Positions 1 to 12,013 of a stretch of 64,000 nt of DNA are shown here, piece by piece. The notes under the pieces were generated by a model. That model worked only from the letters and a program-made list of their open reading frames with translations, ran no database searches and had not been told where the DNA came from. This DNA is from Verrucosispora sioxanthis (lineage in GTDB: Bacteria; Actinomycetota; Actinomycetes; Mycobacteriales; Micromonosporaceae): the NCBI RefSeq assembly GCF_010560025.1, contig NZ_SAIY01000013.1, positions 1 to 64,000 on the forward strand. The letters are read 5' to 3'. Position 1 is the first letter of the stretch. Every line of letters starts with the position of its first letter. The translations under genes were made by a program, and so were the position numbers.

Positions 1-299
1 GCGCGGGCGGCCGGGTTGCCGAGCAGCAGAATGATCATCGCTTCGGTCGCCGCGCCCAGGGTGAGCAGGAACCAGAAGGTGTCGAGCTCGTTCGTGTCGG
101 ACACCCACCACAGCGGCGCGGTGGCACCCACGGCGGTCCGCAGGGGCAGCAGCACGAGCTGTTCGGCGGCGGCCAGCACGGCGGCGACGGGAAGCAGGAC
201 CGGCGCCTGGCCGCGGAGCAGCAGCACCGCGGAGTCGAGCAGCTCGCCGGTGGTCAGCGGGCGGCCGGGGAGTACGACGGTCGGGCCTGTGTCGGGCAC
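1..299 (-). CDS. Integral membrane protein, partial (3' end outside window)
   Basis: Only the N-terminal 99 residues are visible; the gene runs off the left edge. It starts at a GTG (299) with an AGGAG Shine-Dalgarno five bases upstream. After a short polar head (VVLPGRPLTTGELLDSAV) there are two hydrophobic stretches, about residues 32-53 and 75-95, so it is an inner-membrane protein. It is divergent from mtrA, with about 200 bp between them. I do not recognise a named family and assign no function. The forward reading frame over this stretch is only a shadow. Confidence 0.6.
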   Translation of the reverse strand, partial: MPDTGPTVVLPGRPLTTGELLDSAVLLLRGQAPVLLPVAAVLAAAEQLVLLPLRTAVGATAPLWWVSDTNELDTFWFLLTLGAATEAMIILLLGNPAAR

Positions 300-507
300 G
301 CGTACTCCTGGGAGGCGGTGATGGTGGCGCGCTGCGGCGCACCCGGGGATCATGTTGACACGCGCGGTCGCCCTGGGTGCAGACCCGCCCCCGGGGTGGC
401 ACGTGCGGGCGGTACAACCGAGCGGTGCTGGGCACGGGCCACCTGACGGCAGTAGCGTGCGGGTGACGCCGAGCCCACCGAACTGACGGGATGGAACCAT
501 TAACCCC

Positions 508-1197
508 ATGAGAGCCCGGGTACTGGTGGTCGACGACGACCCCGCGCTCGCCGAGATGCTCGGCATCGTGCTGCGCAGCGAAGGCTTCATGCCCTCGTTC
601 GTGGCGGACGGGGAACGGGCATTGGCCGCGTTCCGTGACAGTCGGCCCGATATCGTCCTGCTTGACCTGATGCTGCCCGGAATGAGCGGTATCGACGTGG
701 CGCGGGCGATCCGGGGCGAGTCCGGAGTGCCGATCGTGATGTTGACCGCCAAAAGCGACACGGTCGACGTCGTCCTCGGTCTGGAGTCCGGTGCCGACGA
801 CTACGTGGTCAAGCCGTTCAAGCCGAAGGAGCTGGTGGCCCGCATGCGGGCGCGGCTGCGCCGGGGCGAGGACGCCGCGCCGGAGCTGCTTACCATCGGC
901 CCGCCCGGCAACCAGATCGCCATCGACGTGCCGGCGCACACCGTCAGCCGCAACGGCGAGGAGGTGAAGCTGACGCCGCTGGAGTTCGACCTGCTGGTCG
1001 CGCTCGCCCGCAAACCGCGTCAGGTCTTCACCCGGGAGGTGCTGCTGGAGCAGGTCTGGGGCTACCGGCACGCGGCGGACACCCGGCTGGTCAACGTGCA
1101 CGTGCAGCGACTACGTGCCAAGATCGAGCCGGATCCGGAGCGACCCGAAATCATCCTCACCGTTCGCGGCGTGGGCTACAAGGCGGGTACCGGATAG
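508..1197 (+). CDS. mtrA: Two-component response regulator MtrA
   Basis: A 229-residue OmpR/PhoB-type DNA-binding response regulator. The receiver domain (about 1-118) has the acidic pocket D9-D11, phospho-acceptor D53 in VLLDLMLPG, T80 and K102. The winged-helix effector domain (about 130-226) ends in the usual VRGVGYKAG. MtrA is the essential actinobacterial regulator of cell division, cell-wall hydrolases and development. The identification rests on the sequence and on the mtrA-mtrB-lpqB order, which is conserved across Actinobacteria. The kinase gene mtrB starts 13 bp downstream, so the two are probably co-transcribed. Confidence 0.95.
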   Translation: MRARVLVVDDDPALAEMLGIVLRSEGFMPSFVADGERALAAFRDSRPDIVLLDLMLPGMSGIDVARAIRGESGVPIVMLTAKSDTVDVVLGLESGADDYVVKPFKPKELVARMRARLRRGEDAAPELLTIGPPGNQIAIDVPAHTVSRNGEEVKLTPLEFDLLVALARKPRQVFTREVLLEQVWGYRHAADTRLVNVHVQRLRAKIEPDPERPEIILTVRGVGYKAGTG

Positions 1198-1210
1198 CCT
1201 TGGTCGCACT

Positions 1211-2980
1211 GTGGCCACCTCCCCGATCCCCGATCTCGATCCGACCTCCCGCCGGCAGGGCGCCGGGTGGGAGTTGTGGCGTGGGGTGAGGGGCCGACTG
1301 GCCCGATCACTGGCGCGGCTGCACCAGACCTGGCGCCGCTCGTTGCAGGTGCGGGTGGTGACCATAACGTTGGTGACGTCCAGCCTGCTGGTCGGGGGCT
1401 TCGCCTACCTGATCGCTGACAAGATCACAAGCATTCTGCTGGACAACGCCAAGACCGACGTCCAGTTGCGGCTGCTCAACGGCGCGGAGTACGCGGCCAA
1501 GCAGTTCAGCCTCTACAGCCAGCCCCAGGAGGCTCAGCTCCAGGAGACGATCGACGGCACGGTCAACTACCTGGCCGGTGGCGACCCCCAGCAGAACAGC
1601 GGCGTGGTGGTGGCCCTCACCGCGGACAACTGGCCCGGTGTGATCGAGCCGCGCACCTCACCGTCGGCGAACGTCCGGCCGCTGATCAGCCCCGAGCTGC
1701 GCGCCGCGGTGGCCGACGGCAACGTGGCCAACCAGATCCGTACCGGCCGGCTCACCGGTGACGCCGAGACGAAGTACCTCGTCTACGGCTCGCCGGTGCC
1801 GACCCGGTTCGGTCAGGTGGAGCTGTACTACTTCGTGCCGCTGACCCTGCAGGACACCACCGCCGCACAGGCGCGGGCCACCGTGGTGGCCACCGGAGTC
1901 GCCCTGGTGCTGCTGCTCGGCCTGCTCGCCGCGCTGGTGACCCGCCTGGTGGTGATCCCGGTACGGGTCGCCGCCCGGACCGCCCAGCGACTCTCGGCCG
2001 GCCTGCTCGACCAGCGGATGGCCGTCAACGGTGAGGACGACCTGGCGCTGCTCGCGGCCTCGTTCAACCAGATGGCCACCAACCTGCAACGGCAGATCCT
2101 GCGGCTGGAGGAGATGTCCCGACTGCAACGCCGGTTCACCTCCGACGTGTCGCACGAACTGCGGACCCCGCTGACCACGGTACGGATGGCCGCTGACCTG
2201 ATCTTCGCCGAACGCGACGAGTTCGATCCGGCGGTGGCGCGCAGCGCCGAGCTGCTCCAGGCCGAGCTGGACCGCTTCGAGGAACTGCTGACCGACCTGC
2301 TGGAGATCAGCCGGTTCGACGCGGGTTTCGCGGTGCTCGACGCCGAGCCGACCGACCTGGTGCCGGTGGTCCACCGGGTGGCCGACCGGCTGACCGGGCT
2401 GGCCGAGCGGGTAGGGGTGGCCATCGAACTGGACGTCCCGGCCGCCCCGGTGATCGCCGAGATCGACCCGCGACGGGTCGAGCGGGTGCTGCGCAACCTG
2501 GTCGGCAACGCTGTCGAGCACGGCGAGGGCCGGCCGGTGCGGATCACGCTGGGCGTGGACGACACAGCCGTCGCACTGACCGTGCGTGACCACGGTGTCG
2601 GGCTCAAGCCGGGCGAGGAGAAGCTGGTCTTCAACCGGTTCTGGCGGGCCGACCCGTCGCGGGCGCGGCAGACCGGGGGGACCGGCCTGGGCCTGTCGAT
2701 CAGCCTGGAGGACGCCCGACTGCACGGCGGTTGGCTGGAGGCGTGGGGCGCACCGGGACAGGGCGCCCAGTTCCGGCTCACCCTGCCGGCGCGTGCCGGT
2801 GACCGGCTGACCACCTCGCCGCTGCGGCTGGTACCGGCCGACGCCACGCTGCCGTTCGGCGGCGCGCCCGCAGGTGGACTGCTGGCCATCGGGCCGGGCC
2901 CGGCCGGCACGCTGGCCATCGGCCCGGCACCCGACGCGTCGCCGTCGGCCGGGCAGCGGCGCGCGGAGGTGGGCTCGTGA
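1211..2980 (+). CDS. mtrB: Sensor histidine kinase MtrB
   Basis: A 589-residue membrane histidine kinase, partner of MtrA. The layout is a cytoplasmic head, TM1 (about 49-69), an extracellular sensor region, TM2 (about 225-249), HAMP (250-302), a HisKA domain with H315 in SHELRTP, and an ATPase domain with N box (NLVGNAVEHG), G1 (DHGVGLKPGEE) and G2 (GGTGLGLS). The GTG at 1211 is chosen because an earlier in-frame ATG lies inside mtrA and the protein then begins at the usual distance before TM1. The proline/alanine-rich tail after the ATPase domain is probably unstructured. The stop overlaps the lpqB start by four bases (GTGA), suggesting translational coupling. Confidence 0.93.
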   Translation: MATSPIPDLDPTSRRQGAGWELWRGVRGRLARSLARLHQTWRRSLQVRVVTITLVTSSLLVGGFAYLIADKITSILLDNAKTDVQLRLLNGAEYAAKQFSLYSQPQEAQLQETIDGTVNYLAGGDPQQNSGVVVALTADNWPGVIEPRTSPSANVRPLISPELRAAVADGNVANQIRTGRLTGDAETKYLVYGSPVPTRFGQVELYYFVPLTLQDTTAAQARATVVATGVALVLLLGLLAALVTRLVVIPVRVAARTAQRLSAGLLDQRMAVNGEDDLALLAASFNQMATNLQRQILRLEEMSRLQRRFTSDVSHELRTPLTTVRMAADLIFAERDEFDPAVARSAELLQAELDRFEELLTDLLEISRFDAGFAVLDAEPTDLVPVVHRVADRLTGLAERVGVAIELDVPAAPVIAEIDPRRVERVLRNLVGNAVEHGEGRPVRITLGVDDTAVALTVRDHGVGLKPGEEKLVFNRFWRADPSRARQTGGTGLGLSISLEDARLHGGWLEAWGAPGQGAQFRLTLPARAGDRLTTSPLRLVPADATLPFGGAPAGGLLAIGPGPAGTLAIGPAPDASPSAGQRRAEVGS

Positions 2981-4776
2981 GGCGACGGTTGCTGACCGGG
3001 GCCCTCGGTGGCGTCCTGGTGCTGGGCGTTGCCGCCGGCTGCGGAATCCCGGACCGCAGCGCGGTACAGATCGAGCAGCGTGGGCCGGCCGCGGAGACGA
3101 ACTGGTCGCTGGGCCGCGGCACCGAACCGCCGACGCGGGAGGCCAGCGGTAGCGACGCCGAGGCGTTCGTGCGCAACTTCCTGGCCGCGGCGGCCGGCGA
3201 GCCCGACCGGGCGTACGAGCGGGTCACGCGGTTCATCGCGACTTCCGAACGCGACGGGCTGCCGGACAAGCAGGGCAGCGAGGTGGCGCTGTCGGTGGTA
3301 CGGCTCACCGACGATCCGGTGATCGAACCGGACGTGGACAGCATGAAGGTGACCATCAGCGTGCAGCAGGTCGGCCTGCTGCGGGCCAACGGGATGCTGG
3401 TGCCGCCGGTGGCCACCGAGTCGACGTACGAGTTCCGGCTGGTGAGCGCCGGTCCGACCGGAGAGGACGACGCCGGGTACTACGTCAGTGACCCGCCGAA
3501 CGTGCTGCTGCTCAGCGACGACGCGCTGCGCCGGTACTACCAGGCGGAGGCGATCTACTTCTGGAACTCCGGCCGCACCCAGCTCGTGCCCGACCAGCGG
3601 TACCTCTCCTCGGCCGTGCCGCCGGAGCGGCGGGTGAGCGAGGTCATCCGGTGGTTGACCGCCGGCCCCTCGGACTGGCTGCGGATCGGTGTCGCCGGCC
3701 TGCCCGACCGTACCGAAATGATCAACAATGCCACCGGCTCGGACGGCCGGTGGGAGGTCAACCTCGACATGCCGGGCGCCGACGAGCAGCGACTGGAGCA
3801 GCTCGCCACCCAGTTGGCGTGGTCCCTGCGGGAGTTGCACGGAACCGTCGAGGTGAAGATCCTCAACCAGTCCCGCAAGGTCGTCGACCTCGCGGAGCAG
3901 CGCAGGCTGAATCCACTGGACCCGGTCGAGGTCAACGCCCGGCGGTACTGCGTCTACGAGGGGGCCATCCACTCGCTGACCGTGGCCGGCGAGGCCGCCG
4001 GCTCGGTGCCGCTGGCACCCGAGGTGAACCACGACATCGTCTCCGCCGGGCTGCGTCGCATCGACAACGACGTCCTGGTCGCCGCGGTGGTGGCCGGTGC
4101 GGACGGGCGGCAGCGACTGGCCGTCGGCCGCGGTGGTGGCGTGGTGGAGACCCTCACCACCGGCACCAGCAGGTACGCCGCCATGAGCCGCCCGGTCTGG
4201 ATCCGCAGCGACGGTGCCCGGCCGGCCGGCCTGGTGGTGGCCGACGGCCGGCTCTACCGCTTCGACAACCAGGCGACGACACGGCAGGTCCAGCTCGGCC
4301 TGCCGGGCCGGGTCACCGCGGTGGCGGCCGCCCTGGACGGGCACCGGCTCGCGCTGATCGTCGACGGCACGCTGCACGTCGCCGCGATCAACTGGGAGGG
4401 TGGGGTGCCCACCGTGGGCCCGGCCCGGCGGTTGGTCAGCTCGCTGAGCGACGCCACCGCGGTGGACTGGTCGGCGGCGAACCTCCTGCTGGTGGCCGGC
4501 TCGGCCGGGCGTCCGGCGATCTACGACGTGAGCGTGGACGGCGCCCTGGAGACCCCGCTGCGGGAGGACACCGGCAGCCAGGTCGATCACCTCGCCGCGT
4601 ACCCCGCAATCGCCGAGCGCTCCCCGCTGGCCGGCTCGTTCATGTACGAGGCGAACGGGGTCGCGTACCGCAGCAACCCGTTCGACCGGATCAACCGGGA
4701 CCAGGTCCAGGACGTGACCCCGCCGCCGGCCGGTGTGCGTCCGGGCAACCCGACCGCACCCGTCTTCCTGTACTGA
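2977..4776 (+). CDS. lpqB: Lipoprotein LpqB (GerMN domain and beta-propeller)
   Basis: A 599-residue exported lipoprotein. The signal peptide ends in a lipobox VAAGC with the lipidated cysteine at position 22. A GerMN/sporulation-type domain (about 60-330) is followed by a beta-propeller-like LpqB C-terminal domain. In mycobacteria LpqB interacts with the extracellular part of MtrB and tunes MtrA phosphorylation. It shares a GTGA stop/start overlap with mtrB, so kinase and accessory lipoprotein should be made together. Length and lipobox are normal for the family. Confidence 0.92.
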   Translation: MRRRLLTGALGGVLVLGVAAGCGIPDRSAVQIEQRGPAAETNWSLGRGTEPPTREASGSDAEAFVRNFLAAAAGEPDRAYERVTRFIATSERDGLPDKQGSEVALSVVRLTDDPVIEPDVDSMKVTISVQQVGLLRANGMLVPPVATESTYEFRLVSAGPTGEDDAGYYVSDPPNVLLLSDDALRRYYQAEAIYFWNSGRTQLVPDQRYLSSAVPPERRVSEVIRWLTAGPSDWLRIGVAGLPDRTEMINNATGSDGRWEVNLDMPGADEQRLEQLATQLAWSLRELHGTVEVKILNQSRKVVDLAEQRRLNPLDPVEVNARRYCVYEGAIHSLTVAGEAAGSVPLAPEVNHDIVSAGLRRIDNDVLVAAVVAGADGRQRLAVGRGGGVVETLTTGTSRYAAMSRPVWIRSDGARPAGLVVADGRLYRFDNQATTRQVQLGLPGRVTAVAAALDGHRLALIVDGTLHVAAINWEGGVPTVGPARRLVSSLSDATAVDWSAANLLLVAGSAGRPAIYDVSVDGALETPLREDTGSQVDHLAAYPAIAERSPLAGSFMYEANGVAYRSNPFDRINRDQVQDVTPPPAGVRPGNPTAPVFLY

Positions 4777-4781
4777 GTGCC

Positions 4782-5479
4782 GTGACCGGAGGGCTCTGGG
4801 CTGACCTGGCCGACCTGGTGCTGCCCACCGAGTGCGCCGGCTGCCGGCAACGCCGACCGGGGCTGCGACAGGGGGTCTGCCCGGACTGCGTCACCGCGCT
4901 GCGGGCGCTGCGCCCGGCTCCGGTGCGGCCGGTCCCGGCCCCGCCGGATCTGCCGCCCTGCCATGCCCTGGGCGAGTACGGCGGGCCGCTGCGGAGACGC
5001 TGCTGGCGTACAAGGATCACGGCCGGCACGGTCTGGCCCGGCCACTCGGTGCGCTGCTCGCCGAGGTCGTCGCCGCGGCGGTCGGTGCGGTGGGCCCGGT
5101 GCTGCTGGTGCCGGTGCCGGACACCCCGACGGCGGCCCGGGCCCGCTACGGAGATCACCTCAGCCGGTTGACCCGGCACTGCGCCCGCCGGTTGCGGGCC
5201 GCGGGCTGGCCGGTGCGGGTGCACCACGCGGTACGCGCCGGACCCCGACCGGACTCGGTCACGCTGGACAGCGCCGGGCGCGCGGCGGCGGCCACGTCGG
5301 CCTTCCGGGCCCGCTCGGGCCGCGGTCCGGCGGTTGCCGGGTCGGCAGTGGTTCTGCTGGACGACATCGTCACCACCGGAGCGACCCTCGCGGCGGTCAG
5401 TCGGGTGCTGACTGTGCGCGGGCTGTCGCCGTACGGCGCGGCGGTGCTGGCCGCGACACGGAAAAGGCACCAACAGTGA
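4782..5479 (+). CDS. ComF family phosphoribosyltransferase-like protein (frameshifted)
   Basis: Starts at GTG 4782, five bases after lpqB. The first part (4782-4994) encodes the ComF zinc ribbon, with CAGC and CPDC cysteine pairs. The rest, from about 4994, lies in the next frame and encodes the phosphoribosyltransferase domain (LLAYKDHGRHGLARPLG; PRPP loop VVLLDDIVTTGATL). The two halves join perfectly if one G is added to the CGG at 4992-4994 (giving LR-ETLLAYKD), making a protein of about 232 residues, the normal ComF length. ComF proteins take part in DNA uptake and possibly DNA metabolism. The break is more likely a sequencing drop-out than true decay, because both halves are well conserved. 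Confidence 0.85.
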
Positions 5480-5727
5480 CCGATCGTGTTTCCGTTTCAC
5501 CCCTTCGTGTACGAGGTGTGGAAATTCTCGGGCCGGTCTTGGCGACCGGGGGTGACTGTCGGGCTAACAGGAGTTAGCGTTTGGCTGTCGGGGGTAGGAA
5601 GGCCATCCCACCCGCCCCCGGCGGTGAGAGGAGGCGTAGCCGCATTGACCGGTCGACGCCGAATGGGGCCGTCCCCCGGGCGCGACCGGATTTCCGGATC
5701 GAAGACCGTCCGAACGAGGGAGGTCAC

Positions 5728-6376
5728 GTGGACATCGTGGTCAAGGGCCGTAACGTCGAAGTGCCGGACCATTACCGGGTGCACGTAGCAGACAAGCTTG
5801 CGAAGATCGAACGCTACGACCACAAGCTCATTCGTGTCGATGTCGAACTGTTCCACGAGCGCAATCCGCGCCAGGCCGATCACTGCCAGCGGGTGGAGAT
5901 CACCTGCTATTCCCGTGGCCCGGTGATCCGGGCCGAGGCCTGCACCAGCGACTTCTACAGCGCGCTGGACTCGGCGATCGCCAAGCTCGACTCCCGGCTG
6001 CGGCGCGCGGCCGACCGGCGTCGGGTACACCGTGGCCGGCACGCGCCGCTCTCGGTCGCCGCCGCGACCGCCGGCCTGCCGGTGACCGACCTCCCGCGCT
6101 GTCCGCCCCGTGGAGACCAGCAGCGCCGCCGCGCAGACCAGCAGCGCCACCGCGGTGGCCGAGCGGCCCGAGGAGGAGTACGCCGACGACCAGCCGTGGC
6201 ACATCGCCCGGGAGAAGGTGCACCCCGCCGAGCCGATGACCATCGACGACGCCCTGTTCCAGATGGAACTGGTGGGCCACGACTTCTATCTCTTCCAGGA
6301 CAAGGAATCCGGCCGGCCGAGTGTGGTCTACCGGCGGCACGCCTACGACTACGGCATCATCTCGCTGGACATCTGA
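5728..6376 (+). CDS. hpf: Ribosome hibernation promoting factor HPF (long form, frameshifted)
   Basis: Long-form hibernation factor: an N-terminal S30AE/YfiA domain (DIVVKGRNVEVPDHYRVHV...) and a C-terminal dimerisation domain (DDALFQMELVGHDFYLFQDKE...) that together form 100S ribosomes. GTG 5728 has a strong GAGGGAGG site upstream. The domains lie in different frames; the switch falls in the linker between about 6090 and 6110. Adding two Gs (CCCG-G-CG and CCCCG-G-TGG) gives a smooth linker LPALSAPVETSS; dropping one base would also restore the frame. The result is about 216 residues, normal for the family. A split of this conserved gene is best explained by sequence error. Confidence 0.88.
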
Positions 6377-6387
6377 CCGTCACGGCG

Positions 6388-6414
6388 GCCCGGGTCGGCA
6401 TCACCGACCCGGGC
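6388..6414. terminator. Bidirectional hairpin between hpf and the GNAT gene
   Basis: Perfect 11-bp stem GCCCGGGTCGG / CCGACCCGGGC with a 5-base loop, between convergent genes. There is no T-tract, as is common in actinobacteria. Confidence 0.6.
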
Positions 6415-6463
6415 GGCCGGCGCGGTGTCGGCCTGGGCCGCCCGCCCGCACCACCGGCCCTCG

Positions 6464-7605
6464 TCAGCCGATCGGATCCGTCGGTAGCAGGCCGTAGACC
6501 GTGGAGTCGACCCGGCTGCCGGCCGCGCCGGGCAGTCGGCCGCGCAGCAGCCCCTCCCGCCGGAAGCCAGCCTTGTCCAGTACCCGCTGGGAGGCGGCGT
6601 TCTCGGGCAGGGTGCCGGCCCACAACCGGGACAGGCCGACGTGGTCGAACCCCCACCGGGCGAGCAGCCGTACGGCGCGGGTGGCGTAGCCGCGTCCGCG
6701 CCACTGCGGCAGCAGGCTGTAGCCGATCATCGCCTGGCCGTTGGCGGGCTGGTCGTGGTTGAGCGTGCAGTTGCCGACGAAGTCACCGGACGCACCGTCG
6801 AGGATGGTCATCGCGGCGGCGGTCCCGACCAGCCACTGCCCCTCCGCGCCAGCGCACCGCCGTTCGATCTCCTCCCGGGCTGGCGCTCCCGGGGGAACCC
6901 GGCTGGCCGCCACCTCCGGATCGCTGTGCAGGCGGTAGGTCTGCTCGGTGTCGTCCGGCCCGAGCCGGCGCAGCACGACCACCCCGTCGGTGAGCCGGCC
7001 GTCGGGCAGGTCCGGCAGTGGACGCTCCGACGGGCCGGGCGGGTCGCCGGCGAGGCGCACCCACACGGTCAGGTCCCGCCGGTCGCCGCCCCGGGCGGGC
7101 GTCGCGGAGCGGCGTACCCCTCGGGTCGGAAACCGACGGCCAGCGCGACCCGCTGGCTGATGGCGTTCTCCGGGCGGGTGAGCAGCTCCAGGCGGGCGGT
7201 GCCGCCGGCGAAGGCGTGCTCGGACAGGGCACGGGTGGCGGCGGTGGTCACCCCTCGACCGCGCGCCCACGGTGCCACCCAGTAGCCGATCTCCGCCTGG
7301 CCCCGCTGCGGCACCGGGTTGCTCAGGCCCACGGTGCCGAGCAGCCGGTCGGTCGTCGGGTCGGCCACGGCGTAGGCGGCACCACCGCTGGCGAAGGCGG
7401 CCGGAGCACCCTGCGTGATCCACCACCGTGCGTCGGCCTCGGTGTACGGGTCGGGCAGCCCGTCGAGGAAGCGCTGGGTGAGCGGGTCGGCGCAGCCGGC
7501 CGCGACATCCTCGACGTCGTCGAGGCGGAACGGCCGTAGCCGCACCCCGTACGCCTCGATCCGCTGCTCGCTGTACTGATGATTCGCTCGCGGCTGCTCG
7601 CCCAT
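6464..7605 (-). CDS. Tandem-domain GNAT acetyltransferase (frameshifted)
   Basis: Two GNAT (Gcn5-type, RimJ/RimL-like) N-acetyltransferase domains in one polypeptide of about 380 residues. The first (YGVRLRPFRLDDVEDV ... EIGYWVAPWARGRGV ... AISQRVALAVGFRPEG) and second (VVLRRLGPDDTEQTYRL ... GYSLLPQWRGRGYATRAV ... SQRVLDKAGFRREG) lie in different frames. One extra G in the run at about 7119-7122 restores PEGVRRSATPARGGDRRDL, a normal GNAT ending. I prefer the ATG at 7605; an earlier in-frame ATG (7632) overlaps the upstream stop but lies in a dispersed linker element. The substrate cannot be told. It follows another double-GNAT gene, probably in one transcript. Confidence 0.75.
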
Positions 7606-7628
7606 GCCGGCCCTTCGCTGCGCTGCGC

Positions 7629-8774
7629 TCATGACAGGTCCTCCGCGAGCAGGGCACCGACCCAGGCGTCGACCCGGTTACCGCGGTGGTGGAGGGCTCC
7701 TCGGGCGGTGCCCTCCATCGCGAAACCGGCCTTCTCGGCGGCTCGCCGGGAGGCGACGTTGCCGACGTTGGCCCGCCATTCGATCCGGGCCAGTCCGAGG
7801 GTGGTGAAACCCCAGGCACACAGGGCCGCCAACGCCGCCGGCTGGTAACCCCGCCCCCGGGCCGGTGGCGCGGTCATGAAGCCGACGTCGGCCAGCAGCG
7901 GGTCGGTCGGTGACAGCCGCAGGTCGATCGAGCCGGCGTACCGGTCCGCGGCGTCGGTGAGGACGAAGTTGGCGCTGGTACCGGCGGCCCAGGTGCCCTG
8001 GACGAACCGCAGGAAATCCTCGGCGTCCGCGCGCGTGTACCCCTCCGGCACGGTCGTCCAGCGCAGCGTGTCCGGGTCCCGGCAGGTGGTGACGATCGCG
8101 TCGAGGTCGCGCTCCTCCATCGGGCGCAGGCTCAGCTCGTGCGTGCCGGCGGTGGCGAACAGGGTCGGTTGCGGCTGACCGAAGACGGCGGCACGACGCG
8201 CGTCCAGGGTGCCCGGACCGGCCGGGCCGACCTCGCCGGGCGCTGGTACGTCACCGGGCAGCAGAGTGCCGAACCACTCGTGGGCGCCGCCCACCGGGTC
8301 GGCGGCCCGCAGCCGCCCCTCGATCCGTACGCCGCAGCGCAGGGCGACCAGCCGGGAGGCGTGGTTGCCCACCCGTGCGCCCCAGAGCAGCCGGCGCAGC
8401 TTCAACTCGTCGAAGGACCACCGGGCGACGGCCCGCACGGCCCGCACGGCGACGCGCTGGCCACGCGCCCACGGTGCGGTCCAGTACCCGATCTCGCTGA
8501 GTTCGTGCCTGCGGTCGATGGTGTTCAGCCCGCAGGCACCGAGCACCTCGCCGCTGGCGGCGTCGCAGACCGCGAAGGCCGCCCCGGTGCCGAGTTCCCA
8601 CTGACGGGCGCGGTCCGCGACGAAGCTCTGCGCATGTTCGTGCCGGTACGGGCGAGGTACGGTGGTCCAGCGTTGGATGTCCGGATCCTGGCAGGCGCGG
8701 TGCACGGCGTCGGCGTCGGACTCCCGCCACGGCCGGAGCAGCAGACCGTCCTCGGTGATCTCCACGGGCTCCAC
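7629..8774 (-). CDS. Tandem-domain GNAT acetyltransferase
   Basis: About 381 residues with two RimJ/RimL-like GNAT domains. Domain 1 begins EITEDGLLLRPWRESDADAV and carries the acetyl-CoA loop APWARGQRVAVRAV; domain 2 begins HELSLRPMEERDLDAI and has APPARGRGYQPAAL. Both end in the usual VGN-ASRR/L-A...G motif. The frame is open far upstream, but homology starts near GTG 8774 (or 8765), so that start is chosen; its ribosome-binding site is weak. Divergent from secA. Together with the next gene the locus carries four GNAT domains, perhaps from a duplication. Substrate unknown. Confidence 0.75.
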   Translation of the reverse strand: MEPVEITEDGLLLRPWRESDADAVHRACQDPDIQRWTTVPRPYRHEHAQSFVADRARQWELGTGAAFAVCDAASGEVLGACGLNTIDRRHELSEIGYWTAPWARGQRVAVRAVRAVARWSFDELKLRRLLWGARVGNHASRLVALRCGVRIEGRLRAADPVGGAHEWFGTLLPGDVPAPGEVGPAGPGTLDARRAAVFGQPQPTLFATAGTHELSLRPMEERDLDAIVTTCRDPDTLRWTTVPEGYTRADAEDFLRFVQGTWAAGTSANFVLTDAADRYAGSIDLRLSPTDPLLADVGFMTAPPARGRGYQPAALAALCAWGFTTLGLARIEWRANVGNVASRRAAEKAGFAMEGTARGALHHRGNRVDAWVGALLAEDLS

Positions 8775-8943
8775 CGGGTCATCGTGCCGGATCGTTCGCG
8801 CACGGCGTAACCGGATAACCGGGACGCGAACGAGAGCGGAGAGTGTTATGTCGGTTTCACGGCGGCGGACCACCGCCACCAGTGACCATCCGCCCGATGG
8901 AACGCCTACGATGGTTCGAGACTGTCTAGGGGAGCGTTGATCC

Positions 8944-11871
<2,928 letters not shown>

Positions 11872-11886
11872 GGATCCGGCCCGACT

Positions 11887-11975
11887 CCGGAAGATCGCGC
11901 CCGATCCCGGATCGGGTGGCCACCGCCCCGCGCGGACACGGCCATCCGCTCGAGATCCGGGCGCGATCTCGTCCG
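11887..11975. terminator. Possible terminator between convergent secA and Rv3235-family gene
   Basis: Imperfect long inverted repeat: GATCGCGCCCG near 11893 pairs with CGGGCGCGATC near 11958, with a smaller hairpin CCCGAT-CCCGG-ATCGGG (11900-11916) inside. Convergent genes make a shared terminator likely. Confidence 0.4.
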
Positions 11976-12013
11976 GGCTCCCGTCCGTGGACGTCGGGTC
12001 GTGGGCGCGCCGG

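Noticed and set aside
1828..4590. 920-residue open frame on the minus strand over mtrB-lpqB
   Set aside because: Shadow of the high third-position GC of mtrB and lpqB; composition is Arg/His/Gly-rich and no domain is seen.
4992..4996. Programmed ribosomal frameshift in comF
   Set aside because: No slippery heptamer is seen and similar losses of G occur in many unrelated genes nearby, so sequence error is simpler.
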